Of a stretch of DNA of 64,000 bases, positions 14,026-26,359 are shown piece by piece; position 1 is the stretch's first letter; every line of letters starts with the position of its first letter. The notes below the pieces were generated by a model. It was not told the origin of the DNA, did not search any database, and worked only from the letters and a program-made list of their open reading frames with translations. A program made the position numbers and the translations under genes. The stretch comes from Trichoplax adhaerens (lineage: Eukaryota > Placozoa > Uniplacotomia > Trichoplacea > Trichoplacidae). The stretch spans positions 4,298,008-4,362,007 of the forward strand of contig NW_002060943.1 of the NCBI RefSeq assembly GCF_000150275.1. The letters are read 5' to 3'.

Positions 14026-14646
14026 TTATAGTATTTATGCATGTGGAAAGTATGATGTTAATACAAAGCAGAGTATTATCGGTATATGAAGTAGTGTAAG
14101 GAAGTTTGATCTATTCGTAGCAGTGAAAACTGATATAGATTTGAGGTTTAGACAGTAGGCGTTATCAGCGCCGTTATATGTAATTAACTCTACTTTGTTT
14201 GTTACTGGGAGTAACTTTTAAATCTAGGACATGCTAAACTGTTAATTGGTTCCTACATCGGCTTCCATGTCGAAATGATAGATAACAAATATCAAGGAAT
14301 TTTGCCGCTTTTTACAGTTATTAATAGATGCTGAATTTTTAATTTTTTCTTTGGCTTTATTTAACGCACTCGGAATCATTGATGAAGAAGCAATTTTTTA
14401 GTTAGGTCATAGTAAGTGTAAATTAAATTACCATAAGTGTACTACGAATGCAATTAATATTTGTTAATTATTTATTTCCTGTATGTGTTGGTTAGAGGCA
14501 TATGTTACATAATGTGTAGAAAAAATTACTCAGCGAAAAAAGGGCAAAAATTAGTTTGTTGTTGTTCTAATGATTACTGCAACAATAACAACCGATCTAT
14601 AACCCATCTGCTGGCTTTCGCCTGCGGACCACTCCAACAGTTTTAA
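14026..14646 (+). CDS. Terminal exon(s) of a cysteine-rich three-finger (Ly6/uPAR-like) protein, partial
   Basis: The last exon starts at 14496 (after TTAG) or 14498 (after TTAGAG) and runs to the TAA at 14644-14646. It encodes GICYIMC, then a basic stretch, then CCCSNDYCN. A CC-x-x-D-x-CN ending with an upstream C-x(3)-C is the C-terminal signature of three-finger folds such as Ly6/uPAR proteins and activin/BMP receptor ectodomains. There is no GT donor after the signature, so the protein ends about 20 residues later with a short, weakly hydrophobic tail, a poor GPI signal. An upstream candidate exon at 14026-14081 (tctgctag acceptor, one cysteine, GTATAT donor, phase 1) joins in frame if the 14498 acceptor is used. 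The N-terminal exons are not identified. It is probably a small secreted or surface protein; a receptor kinase is unlikely because no transmembrane or kinase exon follows. Confidence 0.45.
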
Positions 14647-16260
14647 TTAGAGTGAGTGATGAAAATTTCTAATGTTGACATTAGTATCCATTAAGAATCA
14701 CCTTGTACCAGCATTTATAAACGATACGTAACTTACTTTTGGTAATTTTTGACATCATTTACGAGTATAAATGTAATTAAATAAATAAATAATAAATCTT
14801 GATATTTTATCTGTAGTTGGCCATCGATACGTAATACTGTTCCTGGTACTACTTACATGGCATCGTCATTTTAGCATCTTCGTACATATTTTAACATTAA
14901 TATTATTACGTAATTATCAAACTACTAGTGCAATGTTTGGTATATACTTTCAGTTTACTGCAGTAGAGGTTATAAATAGATAATATATAATCTTCGTGTA
15001 TTACTTACTGTAGCTCATTGTGCCAGTTTATTATAAGCGCTATATTTTACTCTTAAAGTGTATGCAGTAAAAACAGGAGCCATTAGGTGAAAGTGACAAT
15101 GTAATATCACAAGCATATTGATATCCATTTAATTAGTGGATATCTGTAAAATAGGATAACAATTTCTGTGAGGTAATTCATCTTGATCTCAAGGAAGTTA
15201 AAACCTGAAAGAGAAATATTGGCAGTAATAGACTAATAGTAATTGCTTAACCTGCCCTTCGGTTGCCCGTAGTCGTATTCTAAGATTCAGTAACGGTAGC
15301 ACAAGAAACGTTTGTACGTTGCACCTGTTGATAAGTCTATTGAAGGTATTCAAGCATTTGATTATGTATCTCGAAATTATCATTGTTTTGGAACTAATAC
15401 TCTAAAGACAGTTGCAGTTTAATAAGTATGTAAAAGGACGATCAATTGAAAAGATTGAGAATAACTAGTATGATGGTTTATTGAAATTTTTAAATTCTAA
15501 TTAGATCTGTATATCAAAGTAGCGTTTCCCAATGTGGATTCTAGGGTTTCATGTTTTCAAGATCGATTTTCTTTAATTTCAATTCAGAAAGACGTAAGTA
15601 AAATAACTGCCTCATGTGTCATGGTACATGAGAGATCCATATATTTTTTTATATTAAAGTTTAAGTCGACAACAACCACGGGTGGTACATTCATTCTTAC
15701 AGGCAGATTTACTTCTGACATTTGTTTATTTGTAGTTTAGTAAGCTATAAATATTAATTTGATCATGTGCTGATTAACTAAAGTAGGAAAATCACGAGTC
15801 ATTCCGTTGCTGAATACTATGAAATAATATAAGAATAAATAGTCGTCAACTACCGTCGTACCCATTGAAAAAACATTATGCAATTAGACCCTTGTGATCA
15901 TACGAGTTCGCGTTAACGTCTTATATGAAGTACATACTGACTTAACTCAAAAGTTGAATCATACTTGAATTTTAGTTATAAGTAGGTAATATCTTCTTGA
16001 GGCTTCATGATACAGTCCTCTACTACTACTTTAGCACGGCATTGCAGTGCTACCTGAGTCAAACGCTTTTGTTTTTTTTGTGTAGCTTCGATCATAAAGG
16101 TTTTCAGTTATTGGTTCTTTAAAATCTTTTTTATAAATTGGTATAATATTTTAGCTATTTCGCTTTATGTGGTAAGATAAGGCAACTATTAGGCTTAAAA
16201 GAGGCTCATCCGTGACATGTAATCTAAAAAATTACTATGTAATATGTCATAACTTAGGAC
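14647..16260. other. Intergenic region with one short hairpin
   Basis: No recognisable exon or RNA gene. An 8-bp perfect inverted repeat (GATATCCA/TGGATATC, 9-nt loop) lies at 15120-15144. Short open frames on both strands near 15.2-15.7 kb show no motif, and I treat them as chance. Confidence 0.5.
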
Positions 16261-19200
16261 ATGGGGAAAAAGCGAGAACTATTTGATGCTGCTCGTAGTC
16301 ATGATTTGCCCCGTCTTTTACGAATTTTATCTGTCATATCCAAGAAATTAAGGTAAATGTTTACTACGCTTTGGTTTTGTCGTATAAGGAAGTTGATAGA
16401 AGCTAATTTGGAGAACTTCATTAGTTTACGATTAATACTAGCTACATCTGTGATTGTGTTAAGGAAGTGTTCACAAATAAAATCGATGAAGACAGTATTC
16501 AAACGCATTTATTGCTTCGAATTGAAAATTTCGTGCTGAACTACATTCTTGATATTAATTGCTAACGTAGGGCACTGTCACTAGTAGTTTTTGTAATAAA
16601 TTGAATGATGTTAAATTTCTACATTTTATGCAAACTTAAACGAATTTTACAATTAGTATTAACGTGGAACCGTTGTTGGCGACAATTTATAAGTTCATAA
16701 GACACGAATGAGTTGCTCAAATCTGTATTTTCGGATGTTGTAAGCTTGATCCAATAGTAGCATCACATTCGTATATAAAATTTTATAAATACTATCGTTA
16801 AGAAAATATATAGTTTATAATCGACTCGAGCCGCCATATCTTTCAAGATTACGTTCATTTCATTATTTCAAATATGGTGTAAATATTGCATAAAGTGTGT
16901 AACACTCCAATATTAAATATTTTGTAGCAATGGCGATCTGCTGTCATGTATCGACGATGGTGGAAATACTCCGTTACATTTTGCTGCATTAAATAACTTT
17001 TGGTAAGTTGAATACATTGACCATATTTGCCAAAATGCTACAACGATATTGAGCCCTTAAAGTAGTATAAAAGTAGCACTAAAATTCATGCATTTTTTTT
17101 CAATTATAATACTTAAAATTTGATATCGAGAATTTAGATCGCTTGTACAGTCTATCATTTCGTGGCGTTACAACAAATATCGAAATAAAGATTAACATAG
17201 GATATAGTAGATCTATATAGCTCAGCTTAATGTAAATGTAATGTAGTTGGTAAATCACATGATTAGGATTGAAAATTAATGATATAATATTTTCTATCGT
17301 AGTGATGACGGAAAGGCTTTGATAAATTATGGATTCAGTGCTTGCACTTCTAATTATGAAGGTTAATATCACCGATATCGATTGCATTTGTCAAAAAATC
17401 AGTTTTTAATTTTGGGCTTATTATTTATAAAAAGCTTAATTGCTATGTTATCTAATTTTAAAATCGAATGCTATATGAAGCGGTCTTTGTGTCTATTTTG
17501 ATGCAATAATCATAACAGTGTAATTTAAATCAACTTGTAGAGTATCATTTCTAAAATTGTAGTTATCTGCTTGTATAGCGAAGGAAGTATTTCATGAATA
17601 TTCAGTACTATTTGTTTCTTATAATATCATGCAGTTAAGGAGATGTAAAATTGCTGTTTTTGGAATCTGTTTTAATACGTCATTAGTCTTTTATACTAAG
17701 CATACAAATGATATATTTTCGATTAACCACTGGCATTCCTAACGATAATTAATGAATGTTTAAAATGCGATCTTATCTATCGAAGCTACTTATAATTTAA
17801 ATACACGTAAATCGAATTTAACGTAATTTGCGCTAAATTGCAAGCATCACAGGATATACTAGAGTATAGGGTTGCTTGATTTCAGGATATACCCCAATGC
17901 ATTTAGCCAGCATTGTTGGTAATGCTGAATTTGTTTCATTGCTCTGTGGGTTTGATAATTGCTGTCCGTCCCTTGATATGCAGGTATGCGTCTATGGAAT
18001 TTAAACTTATGTTTTAACGATAAGTTTAATGAATTGATATTACATTTTCTGCAATTAAATTTAATCAATGTTACTACCGATTGGAAAAAGGATCGACACG
18101 GTAATACAGCTCTACACCTTGCAATTGCAAGCAATAAATATAGCGCGTGTGAAGCTCTATTACAGGTTAAGGCAATACAGATGGCTGAGTTGTCTTTATA
18201 TTAATAAAGAAATAGTTTACATATGCCCTTCAGTTGATAAATCTAATAATCTAGATCAATATAGATCATTAGGGCTATAAATTAAGAACATATTTATATG
18301 ATTTAACTGCTCAATTCTCACGGTACGTGAATCGCCTTTAATGTATTGTATGTATTGATTGCCTATTAGTAACGATAGTTAATTCAATATGACAATTTCG
18401 TGCTAACAAAATCGATCTCATGCAGATATATGATTCTGTACGTAGAATGGATGTAATATATATCTAAGGAATTTAATACATGAGACACCTCTAGATGGTG
18501 CTGTAGGGAAAAAAAATATAGAGATGGTAAGTTTATTTTGAGTACTTATCTCTGTAATAAATACAACAATTAGCGATATCATGCGACCTACGCATCTATT
18601 TTTATCTATCTTACTTCAATCTATCGCTTTTATTTTTGCGTCAATGTATTTATTTGATTTTACAGCAATACACGTGACTTTTTATATAAATTTAATACAT
18701 GCCCATAGGTTAAGTTAATCTTAAGGCATTGCCCTGCAGATTTTTCAAAGTTGACGGATAGTGCTAGTACACCCCTGCATATAGCAGTTAGAAAAGGAAG
18801 TCAAGCAATGCTTAAGATTTTACTAAATGCTGGTTTTTCTATCGATGCTAAGGTTAGCAATCTTTAACTTTTTTCTGGCTTAAAATGTAATTTTCATGTA
18901 TTAAGTCAGTAGTTATTCAGGAAATTTGAGATATTTATGGTTAACTTTACGTTTAAGAATGGTTGAAAGTTGTATTAATAAATACCGTATTCAAACATAC
19001 AACATTATTAGTGAAAGATGTATTAGTAAATAGCGTACTCAAACATACGACATTATTGAATGCTTTATACTTCTTTGACATAAATTATTATCCAGTTCCA
19101 GCACTTTATTCCATTCAAAGTAGCCGTAACATTAATATACATGCATACTGTATAAATACAGACTGTAAATGGAAGTTGCTTACATGAGGCAATACAAGAA

Positions 19201-19903
19201 AAAAATCTAGAAATAGTTGGCTTCCTAATTAATAAAGGTATTTTTGCTAATAAATGTAAATATCTGAAGGGTCTATACTTTATCGGAAGGCGATGACTGC
19301 AATGATATTTAGTTAATCAATTAGTAAGCAATAGGAACAGCGCTGTTCTGAAAAGAAGATGCTAATTTCATTTCATTGTATCGTTATGTAGACAGTTATA
19401 GATAAACATGAGAAGTATTAAATTATCTATTAACTACTGAAATATAGGAGCTGACCTAACAATTAAAAATTCCTCAAATCAAACGGTTTTGGAATTGATT
19501 GAAAAATTGCCTAAAGAGGAACACTTACGAATGAGATCGTTGATAATTGGTAAGGGAAATTATCTGCCCAATTATTGTAGTAACAGCTATACCACCTTAC
19601 CAACGTTAGACTGATAATATATACGGTGGACTTTTAAGGCGTATTTATAAAGGAGTTTACTAAAAGGAGAAGTAAAAATCTGCTACGACGAATAATATAT
19701 AAAATTCTTTATGCATGATTTATAATAATGCTAAGCATATAAAATAATGAAGGAACCAGTACGCGTTAAATCTATAATGTTCAATATAAATGGGTATCTA
19801 TTTGACTATACTTAAAAGCTTAAATTTATTCGCAGCATCCCAAGTTAGAAAGCAAAATAAGAATTTAAAGCCAGGAAAAAAGTTGAACTTCGTTAGCAGT
19901 TAA
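16261..19903 (+). CDS. Small ankyrin-repeat protein resembling the N-terminus of ANKS1/caskin
   Basis: Cytoplasmic ankyrin-repeat scaffold, inferred to bind partner proteins; partners unknown. Exons: 16261-16352, 16928-17002, 17303-17361, 17886-17983, 18091-18165, 18446-18526, 18751-18852, 19162-19237, 19448-19549 and 19836-19903 (TAA), about 275 residues. The start MGKKRELFDAAR matches the ANKS1/caskin opening pattern (MGKxxEL..A). Repeats are marked by GGNTPLHFAA, GYTPMHLAS, HGNTALHLAI, ETPLDGAV, STPLHIAV and GSCLHEAI. The last repeat (GADLTIKN, then ELIEKLP) resembles the end of the ANKS1 ankyrin block. After it comes a basic tail (KQNKNLKPGKK) and a stop, with no SAM or PTB domain. Between exons 6 and 7 about 13 residues of repeat are missing. 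A better acceptor at 18738 (phase 1, giving D-F-S-K-L-T-D) implies a short exon in 18527-18738 that I could not find. Confidence 0.8.
18971..19064. repeat. 48-bp tandem duplication in an intron of the ankyrin gene
   Basis: Two adjacent, imperfect 48-bp units begin at 18971 and 19019. Both carry tgtattaNtaaata, then cgtaNtcaaacatac, then NacattattN blocks. They lie in the intron between 18852 and 19162. The duplication opens an apparent reading frame, which explains a chance ORF there. Confidence 0.75.
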
Positions 19904-22900
19904 TGTTTTATATATTTTATAAGATTTTAAGATTGGATACACAGCCAGCATAAAAATTTTATCAATTGAAGAATGTGATATATTCTTAGCACTTGCTACC
20001 ACTAATACAACTTGGTGCTTTGCGATTGACTAAATAAGTTTCCAAAAATGCTATCTGTAAAACTCAAGTGCTTGCACAGTTTCTTGTTTCTTGTTTGTGA
20101 AGACCAAATTATGTTTGGTTGTTTTTGGTAAAAGTTAACTGTTATATTATGAATTTTAAGGATTAGTGTTGTTGTGAGCATTTCAGTTGTTGGTTGTTTT
20201 AATAATATAGTATTAGAGATGGAGATCAGTTTTATGCTTGCTCTGCATATAAATGTATTTGAGGCATGTTTCTTACGTCAATATGAATTGTTAATGTTCA
20301 AACTTAAAATACCAGCATATATTTTAAAATTAGACTTACGAATTTAAAATGGATCTTAGTATACATAAAAGAAGTCATATTGTCCTTATCTTACATCATC
20401 GTTATTATGATAATACTGTAAAGTAGTATCTATCTCGATCTGAGATCGAAGTTTTCTTCAAGAAATCCCATAATTTTAAATATTTTAATCCTATAACTGT
20501 TTAAGTGTGTTAGGAGTCTAAATGTATAATTTGAAGCTACAACACCTGATAAACTGAGTAATTAAAATAACAATGATATTAATTCTAGGTATAGTATTTG
20601 TTCTAATTTTGAGCTTCGGCGTCTGACATATTTATCATTTTCTTTAAAGTTTGCAACTTAAATTATACTGAAGCTTCGCTAATCTATTCTAGTATGTGGT
20701 ATGTAGTGACTTGGTCCTAACAATTTATAAACGCATTTGGAGTACATAAGCGATCCTTTCAGTTATTTAACTTACAGTCAACAATATCTACATTTGAATA
20801 TATATTGTTATAGTGTTTATTACTAGGGCTGAACCTTGTTTCTATGAACTGGTAAGGTGCTGTTGATATATACGAGCGCATATGTATAACTACTATTAAT
20901 TAAATATTGTTAAATATTTCAGTAAGTATGAACTGAAATAGGGTTACTAGCAGCGTGTATCGCCTTAGTATCGCTGGTGAACAAAACATGTGTTGTACAC
21001 CAGACCTTTTTTTATTCATTTGATGTTCATTCTATATGAAATCGAAATTACTTCATGTGTCTTAATCTTATTTACTGTGGTAAGATCTCTATTTTGTATC
21101 GTTCTAGAGTTGACGACTAAATAGTTCAGCACGATGTTCTGTAGCATTACTCAAAATGAAGGGAATTACTTGTACTTTGTTAACGACAAATAAGTTTTAT
21201 ATTTCCGGTATTTGAAGTAATTATTTAGCTATGATTTATGGCATGTAGAATCACTTGTTGTAATAATAATTATTATAATTACAACTGTCAACGGATAAAT
21301 CGTGTGAAAGATGCGAGTCGGTATCAATTGAGTAAAATTTTCAAAACGCTAACTAATCTAAAAAATCGGTAGCTATAAATAATTCATTAGACTATACGAG
21401 GGTGGTAGGAATAGTCTTTTTAAAGGAGAGGGTGGATTTTGTTATTTACTTTCACCAGATATTGTGTTAGTAGGAGATAGGAATAATGACATGTATCATG
21501 CCGTATGTATATTCCCATACATTAATTACGGTATGTCGTGTTCATTTGACTATCTAATTAATCTACTATCTAATTATCGCAAATGTGAGAACGAAACTGC
21601 CCTAGATTTCTTGTTACGTAGTTAAGACCGTCACGCAATAGCAAATTAAATTTATTCATAAATCATTAACGTGTACGTAATTGCATTTTATGTTGCTAGT
21701 ATGATTTAGGCTTCGCAATGATGCATTATTTTAAACGATAAGCGTAGCTTCAGATAGATTATAATTAATTACAGTGGTGTGCTTATCAAATATCGGGAGA
21801 TCGGTAAATTTACTATCTCATGTAGCATGGAAAGTCGTGAGTATTGCCGATTTCTTGGGAGTTTAGTAGGGCACACTACTGTATACTAAATATTTTACTC
21901 TTTGGAGCAGAACATTTTTGGCTCCAATTCACAAAGCGAACTCACACAAATAAAAGGAATAATTATAATAGATAAATACGGATTGCATCAACAGTTATGA
22001 AGTAGATGCCATGATACTGTATCCGTACAATGACGTTATTATTATTACGTTTTTAGTCAAATTGTGGCATGCTGCTAAATTTATGGTCTTCCATTTTACA
22101 GCTCAATATATCGAGCACGTACGTATGTTTTATCGAGAATATTATATTATTTGTATACGTTAATATACGGTACATACTGTTTTTGTATTCCATGAGTCAT
22201 ATCGTCATAACATATATGCTACATATATATTTTATACCGGGACGCCTTATATTATTATTGTTATTTTTTTACTACACTGCATGGCGTTATTGCAATAGCT
22301 ATGCTTCACTAGGTATCTAAAGTAGCTAAGTGCGATGAATCGATAGATTTCTGTGACAATTCGATGAATTTTATTCTTTTTAAAGCACAAAGCATTAGCT
22401 GGGTGGATCCATTTACATCACGAGTATACGTATTATCAATCATTATTCAATCCATGACTCATCCTGAAATTTTCCAGACTTGATAGCTGGAGAACTTGGA
22501 AACAGCAGAATTATTTGCAGATACCAATTTCGATATTGTATGTATTACAGTTCATTCAGTGCATGATTGTTTTTCTTTTTGGTTCAATTACGAAAAAGCT
22601 TCTTTCTGTTCCATTGGGCTAAATTATCATCACAAGTTTGCAATCTTCCTTTCGTAGCTACAGGCAAGGAATTTTAACAAAAATCTCTTCAGCATTATTA
22701 CTAATTGAATTATTGCAACTCTGTTTACGTCGGACTTGTTAATAGAAATAAACATAATAAGTTTGTAATGAAGTTGACTGGTTAAAACGTTGTCAATGTT
22801 AACAGAAAACGTGTTCTAGTTTGGACGATGTTCTTGTACAGTATATATTTTCCCTATTTTCCATACCCGTACTCAAGACAAAGCACATTACAATTCTTGT

Positions 22901-23552
22901 ATTGCAGAAGCGAGAAGTAGAAATGGCAAAAGCGATAGTACGGATGACAGTAAGAAAATCACCTTTCAATGATATAATTAATTGGTGACAGTATGCTAGG
23001 GCATTGCTATTAGTGTGAGGATGCAGAACCGTTCATCACCAGGTGCAATACGGTACAGATAATTGAGTTATTCATTTGTTTGGTGTTTGATTTCCATTTT
23101 TCGAAAACTCGTCATCGATGAAATGAAAATTAAAATTTAAGATGGGCAATACCTAAACTGTACTATCCGTAGAGAGTGCAGTGATACATTGTCCTATGGA
23201 TTACAGCTAAGCTACTGCAGTTTATCAGCATAAAACAGAAAGGTGTGAAAACACCTCCATAGCCGAAGCAAGTCCAATTTTTTTGCACGGGTTTGAACAA
23301 GATACTCAAGAAGTATAATTACAGTAATAATTAATAATATTCATATTACATTGAATACGACTCCTTCACGAAGTAAAATAGATCAATTTCAAGGAGACAA
23401 CAGGTCAAGTGAAAGCTGTTGTTCTGTTCCTGGAGCGTGTCCGCATCTGTACGGTACAGTGTACACTACAGTATGCCATACTGCTATTGTTCTCTTCAAG
23501 AAAGATGAAAGGCGGATGCTCCTATTAATGTAAACAGATTGTCCAATTATTA
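19904..23552. other. Intergenic region between ankyrin gene and actin, with unassigned exon-like segments
   Basis: No recognisable protein. Two exon-like segments are bounded by reasonable splice sites and share phase 0: 22487-22537 (LENLETAELFADTNFDI, then GTATGT) and 22909-22950 (after a ttgcag acceptor: KREVEMAKAIVRMT, then GTAAGA). They are too short to name and cannot be joined to the ankyrin gene, whose own stop exon is at 19836-19903. An imperfect palindrome lies at 21257-21285 (GTTGTAAT...ATTACAAC). Confidence 0.4.
21257..21285. repeat. AT-rich imperfect palindrome
   Basis: A 29-bp imperfect inverted repeat with arms GTTGTAAT and ATTACAAC around an AATAATTATTAT centre. It could form a hairpin; no function is evident. 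Confidence 0.6.
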
Positions 23553-23562
23553 CCAAATATGG
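23553..23562 (+). promoter_or_regulatory. CArG box (SRF site), distal
   Basis: CCAAATATGG is a perfect CC(A/T)6GG element, about 400 bp before the actin start codon and exactly 120 bp before a second perfect copy. Serum response factor binding to CArG boxes is an established control of animal actin genes. That it acts here is inference from sequence and position. Confidence 0.7.
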
Positions 23563-23672
23563 TTAAAAAAAACAGTAGTGCCCAGTACCACATTCTCTAT
23601 TATTGCAAAATTAATTGTATCTTATCCAGTTATCGATGACACCCTAGCTAATAAACATGAAGATATTTTATA

Positions 23673-23682
23673 CCTTATTTGG
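23673..23682 (+). promoter_or_regulatory. CArG box (SRF site), proximal
   Basis: CCTTATTTGG is a perfect CC(A/T)6GG match, about 70 bp upstream of the TATA box, which is the usual spacing in actin promoters. Confidence 0.75.
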
Positions 23683-23746
23683 AGATAAAGTAAGTTTTCT
23701 TAAATCAGGATGCGTCTTATCCATGTTACGATTGGTTCATATTCGC

Positions 23747-23760
23747 TGACGTCTATAAAT
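23747..23760 (+). promoter_or_regulatory. Actin core promoter: TATA box with adjoining TGACGTC
   Basis: TATAAAT at 23754-23760, immediately preceded by TGACGTC (half or near-complete CRE-like sequence) at 23747-23753. A second TATA-like string, TATAAAG, lies at 23803-23809. The first is preferred because of its spacing from the CArG box. Transcription would start near 23785. A good acceptor (tttctttctactag, ending 23920) suggests a possible 5' UTR intron, whose donor I cannot fix. Confidence 0.6.
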
Positions 23761-23933
23761 AACTGTCCTGGTGTTAACAAATGCAAGTCCAGCCGTAGTC
23801 TTTATAAAGCTTGCGACAATCGCATGCTAGTCAGCTTTCTCAGAGGACAGTTTCCATTGCTGCTAGAACTATTTCGACGAATAATTACATTAATTTTCGC
23901 ATCAGTTTTCTTTCTACTAGTCTTGGTTAATAA

Positions 23934-25328
<1,395 letters not shown>

Positions 25329-25661
25329 GATCTGATGTATTTTTGTATATCACTTTCTATGTTTAGAATTTCTTCATTTCTATCTTATCATTATTAAATA
25401 ACTTGATTGCAATTTTTTACTTCATATTTTACGGCATGCTGACGTTAACAGAAGTTTAAGCTATCGATTTATTGCTTTACTTTACTGTATTAACAATAAC
25501 AATATCAAGTAGGCATTGAGTATTTTTATCTGATTGTGAGATACTACAGTATGCATAGTAGATGTAACGATGTGCAGAACTATGCTTTCAAATGTACATA
25601 TGTCATGATGATTTCTTCCGTTGTTTCTGATGAAATTTCATAGTGCAGATTGTTCATACGA

Positions 25662-25671
25662 AATAAATAAA
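25662..25671 (+). other. Actin polyadenylation signals
   Basis: Two overlapping AATAAA hexamers (25662-25667 and 25666-25671) lie about 340 bp after the actin stop codon. They are the first canonical signals after the gene and define a plausible 3' UTR from 25329. Confidence 0.7.
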
Positions 25672-26054
25672 ATATCTGTTATGATTGGTAATGGCGATGG
25701 TAATATTTTTCTGTGCATTGCATGCAATATTATGATCACACATTTTACGGATGCGTATCGTACTGTTCAGGTCTCATCATTTAGTTAGTCGATAGAAGAC
25801 TTCCATTTATTGATACGCTGAATAAGGAAGTTAGTTAGCATACTCAAAATAGAGTTAAGGTCGTCCGCGTATTTTTTTTGTTACTATCAGGGAAAGAATC
25901 GAACGATGTCCTTAGCAAGTGATCAGCTTGTTTTACCATAGGCTAAAATTACATTGCGAGTACGTTACAATATTTTCAAAGGTAGTGTTGAATATTTTAA
26001 TTAATTAATTAACTATGATGGATTTATCGTGGTGTCAAGTAATTGAATATGGAC

Positions 26055-26358
26055 ATTGTACTGTATAGTACTGTAATTAAAGTCTGAATCGATTGAAATG
26101 GTATACTGACCTGCAGAGGTCATGCCTTTCACTTTCACTAAAAATATACCGTACAGTACTGTACTGTACGTATGCACTAGAGACCGGTACAGTACAGTAC
26201 GTACAGTATCGTACAATGTACTGTAAAGTTACAGTACACTGTACTGTGCTTTACTGTACCGTACACGCTGCTTTACAGTACATACAACTGTACAGGATTT
26301 TCACTCATAACAGTGTAACAAGAAGGGCCTTCTCTAGTCACTACAGTAATGTACTGTA
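26055..26358. repeat. Palindrome-dense GTAC/CTGTAC/ACAGTAC tract
   Basis: About 300 bp saturated with the related strings TACTGTA, TACAGTA and GTACNGTAC in both orientations. It includes the perfect 14-bp palindrome GTACAGTACTGTAC at 26151-26164 and the run GGTACAGTACAGTACGTACAG near 26186. The density is highest at 26150-26290 and falls off on both sides. The two overlapping open frames on opposite strands here follow from this repetition and are not genes. The single strands could fold into several alternative hairpins. Confidence 0.8.
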
Positions 26359-26359
26359 G

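Noticed and set aside
18963-19187. 74-codon open frame in the ankyrin gene
   Set aside because: It comes from a 48-bp tandem duplication in an intron, and the real exon (19162-19237) uses another frame.
22478-22950. Continuation of the ankyrin gene into 22.5-22.9 kb
   Set aside because: Joining 19549 to 22478 and on to 22909 creates a TAA at the second junction, while the exon at 19836-19903 fits in phase and supplies a normal stop.
26013-26359. Overlapping open frames on both strands
   Set aside because: They are produced by the palindromic GTAC repeats, with repetitive peptide content on both strands.
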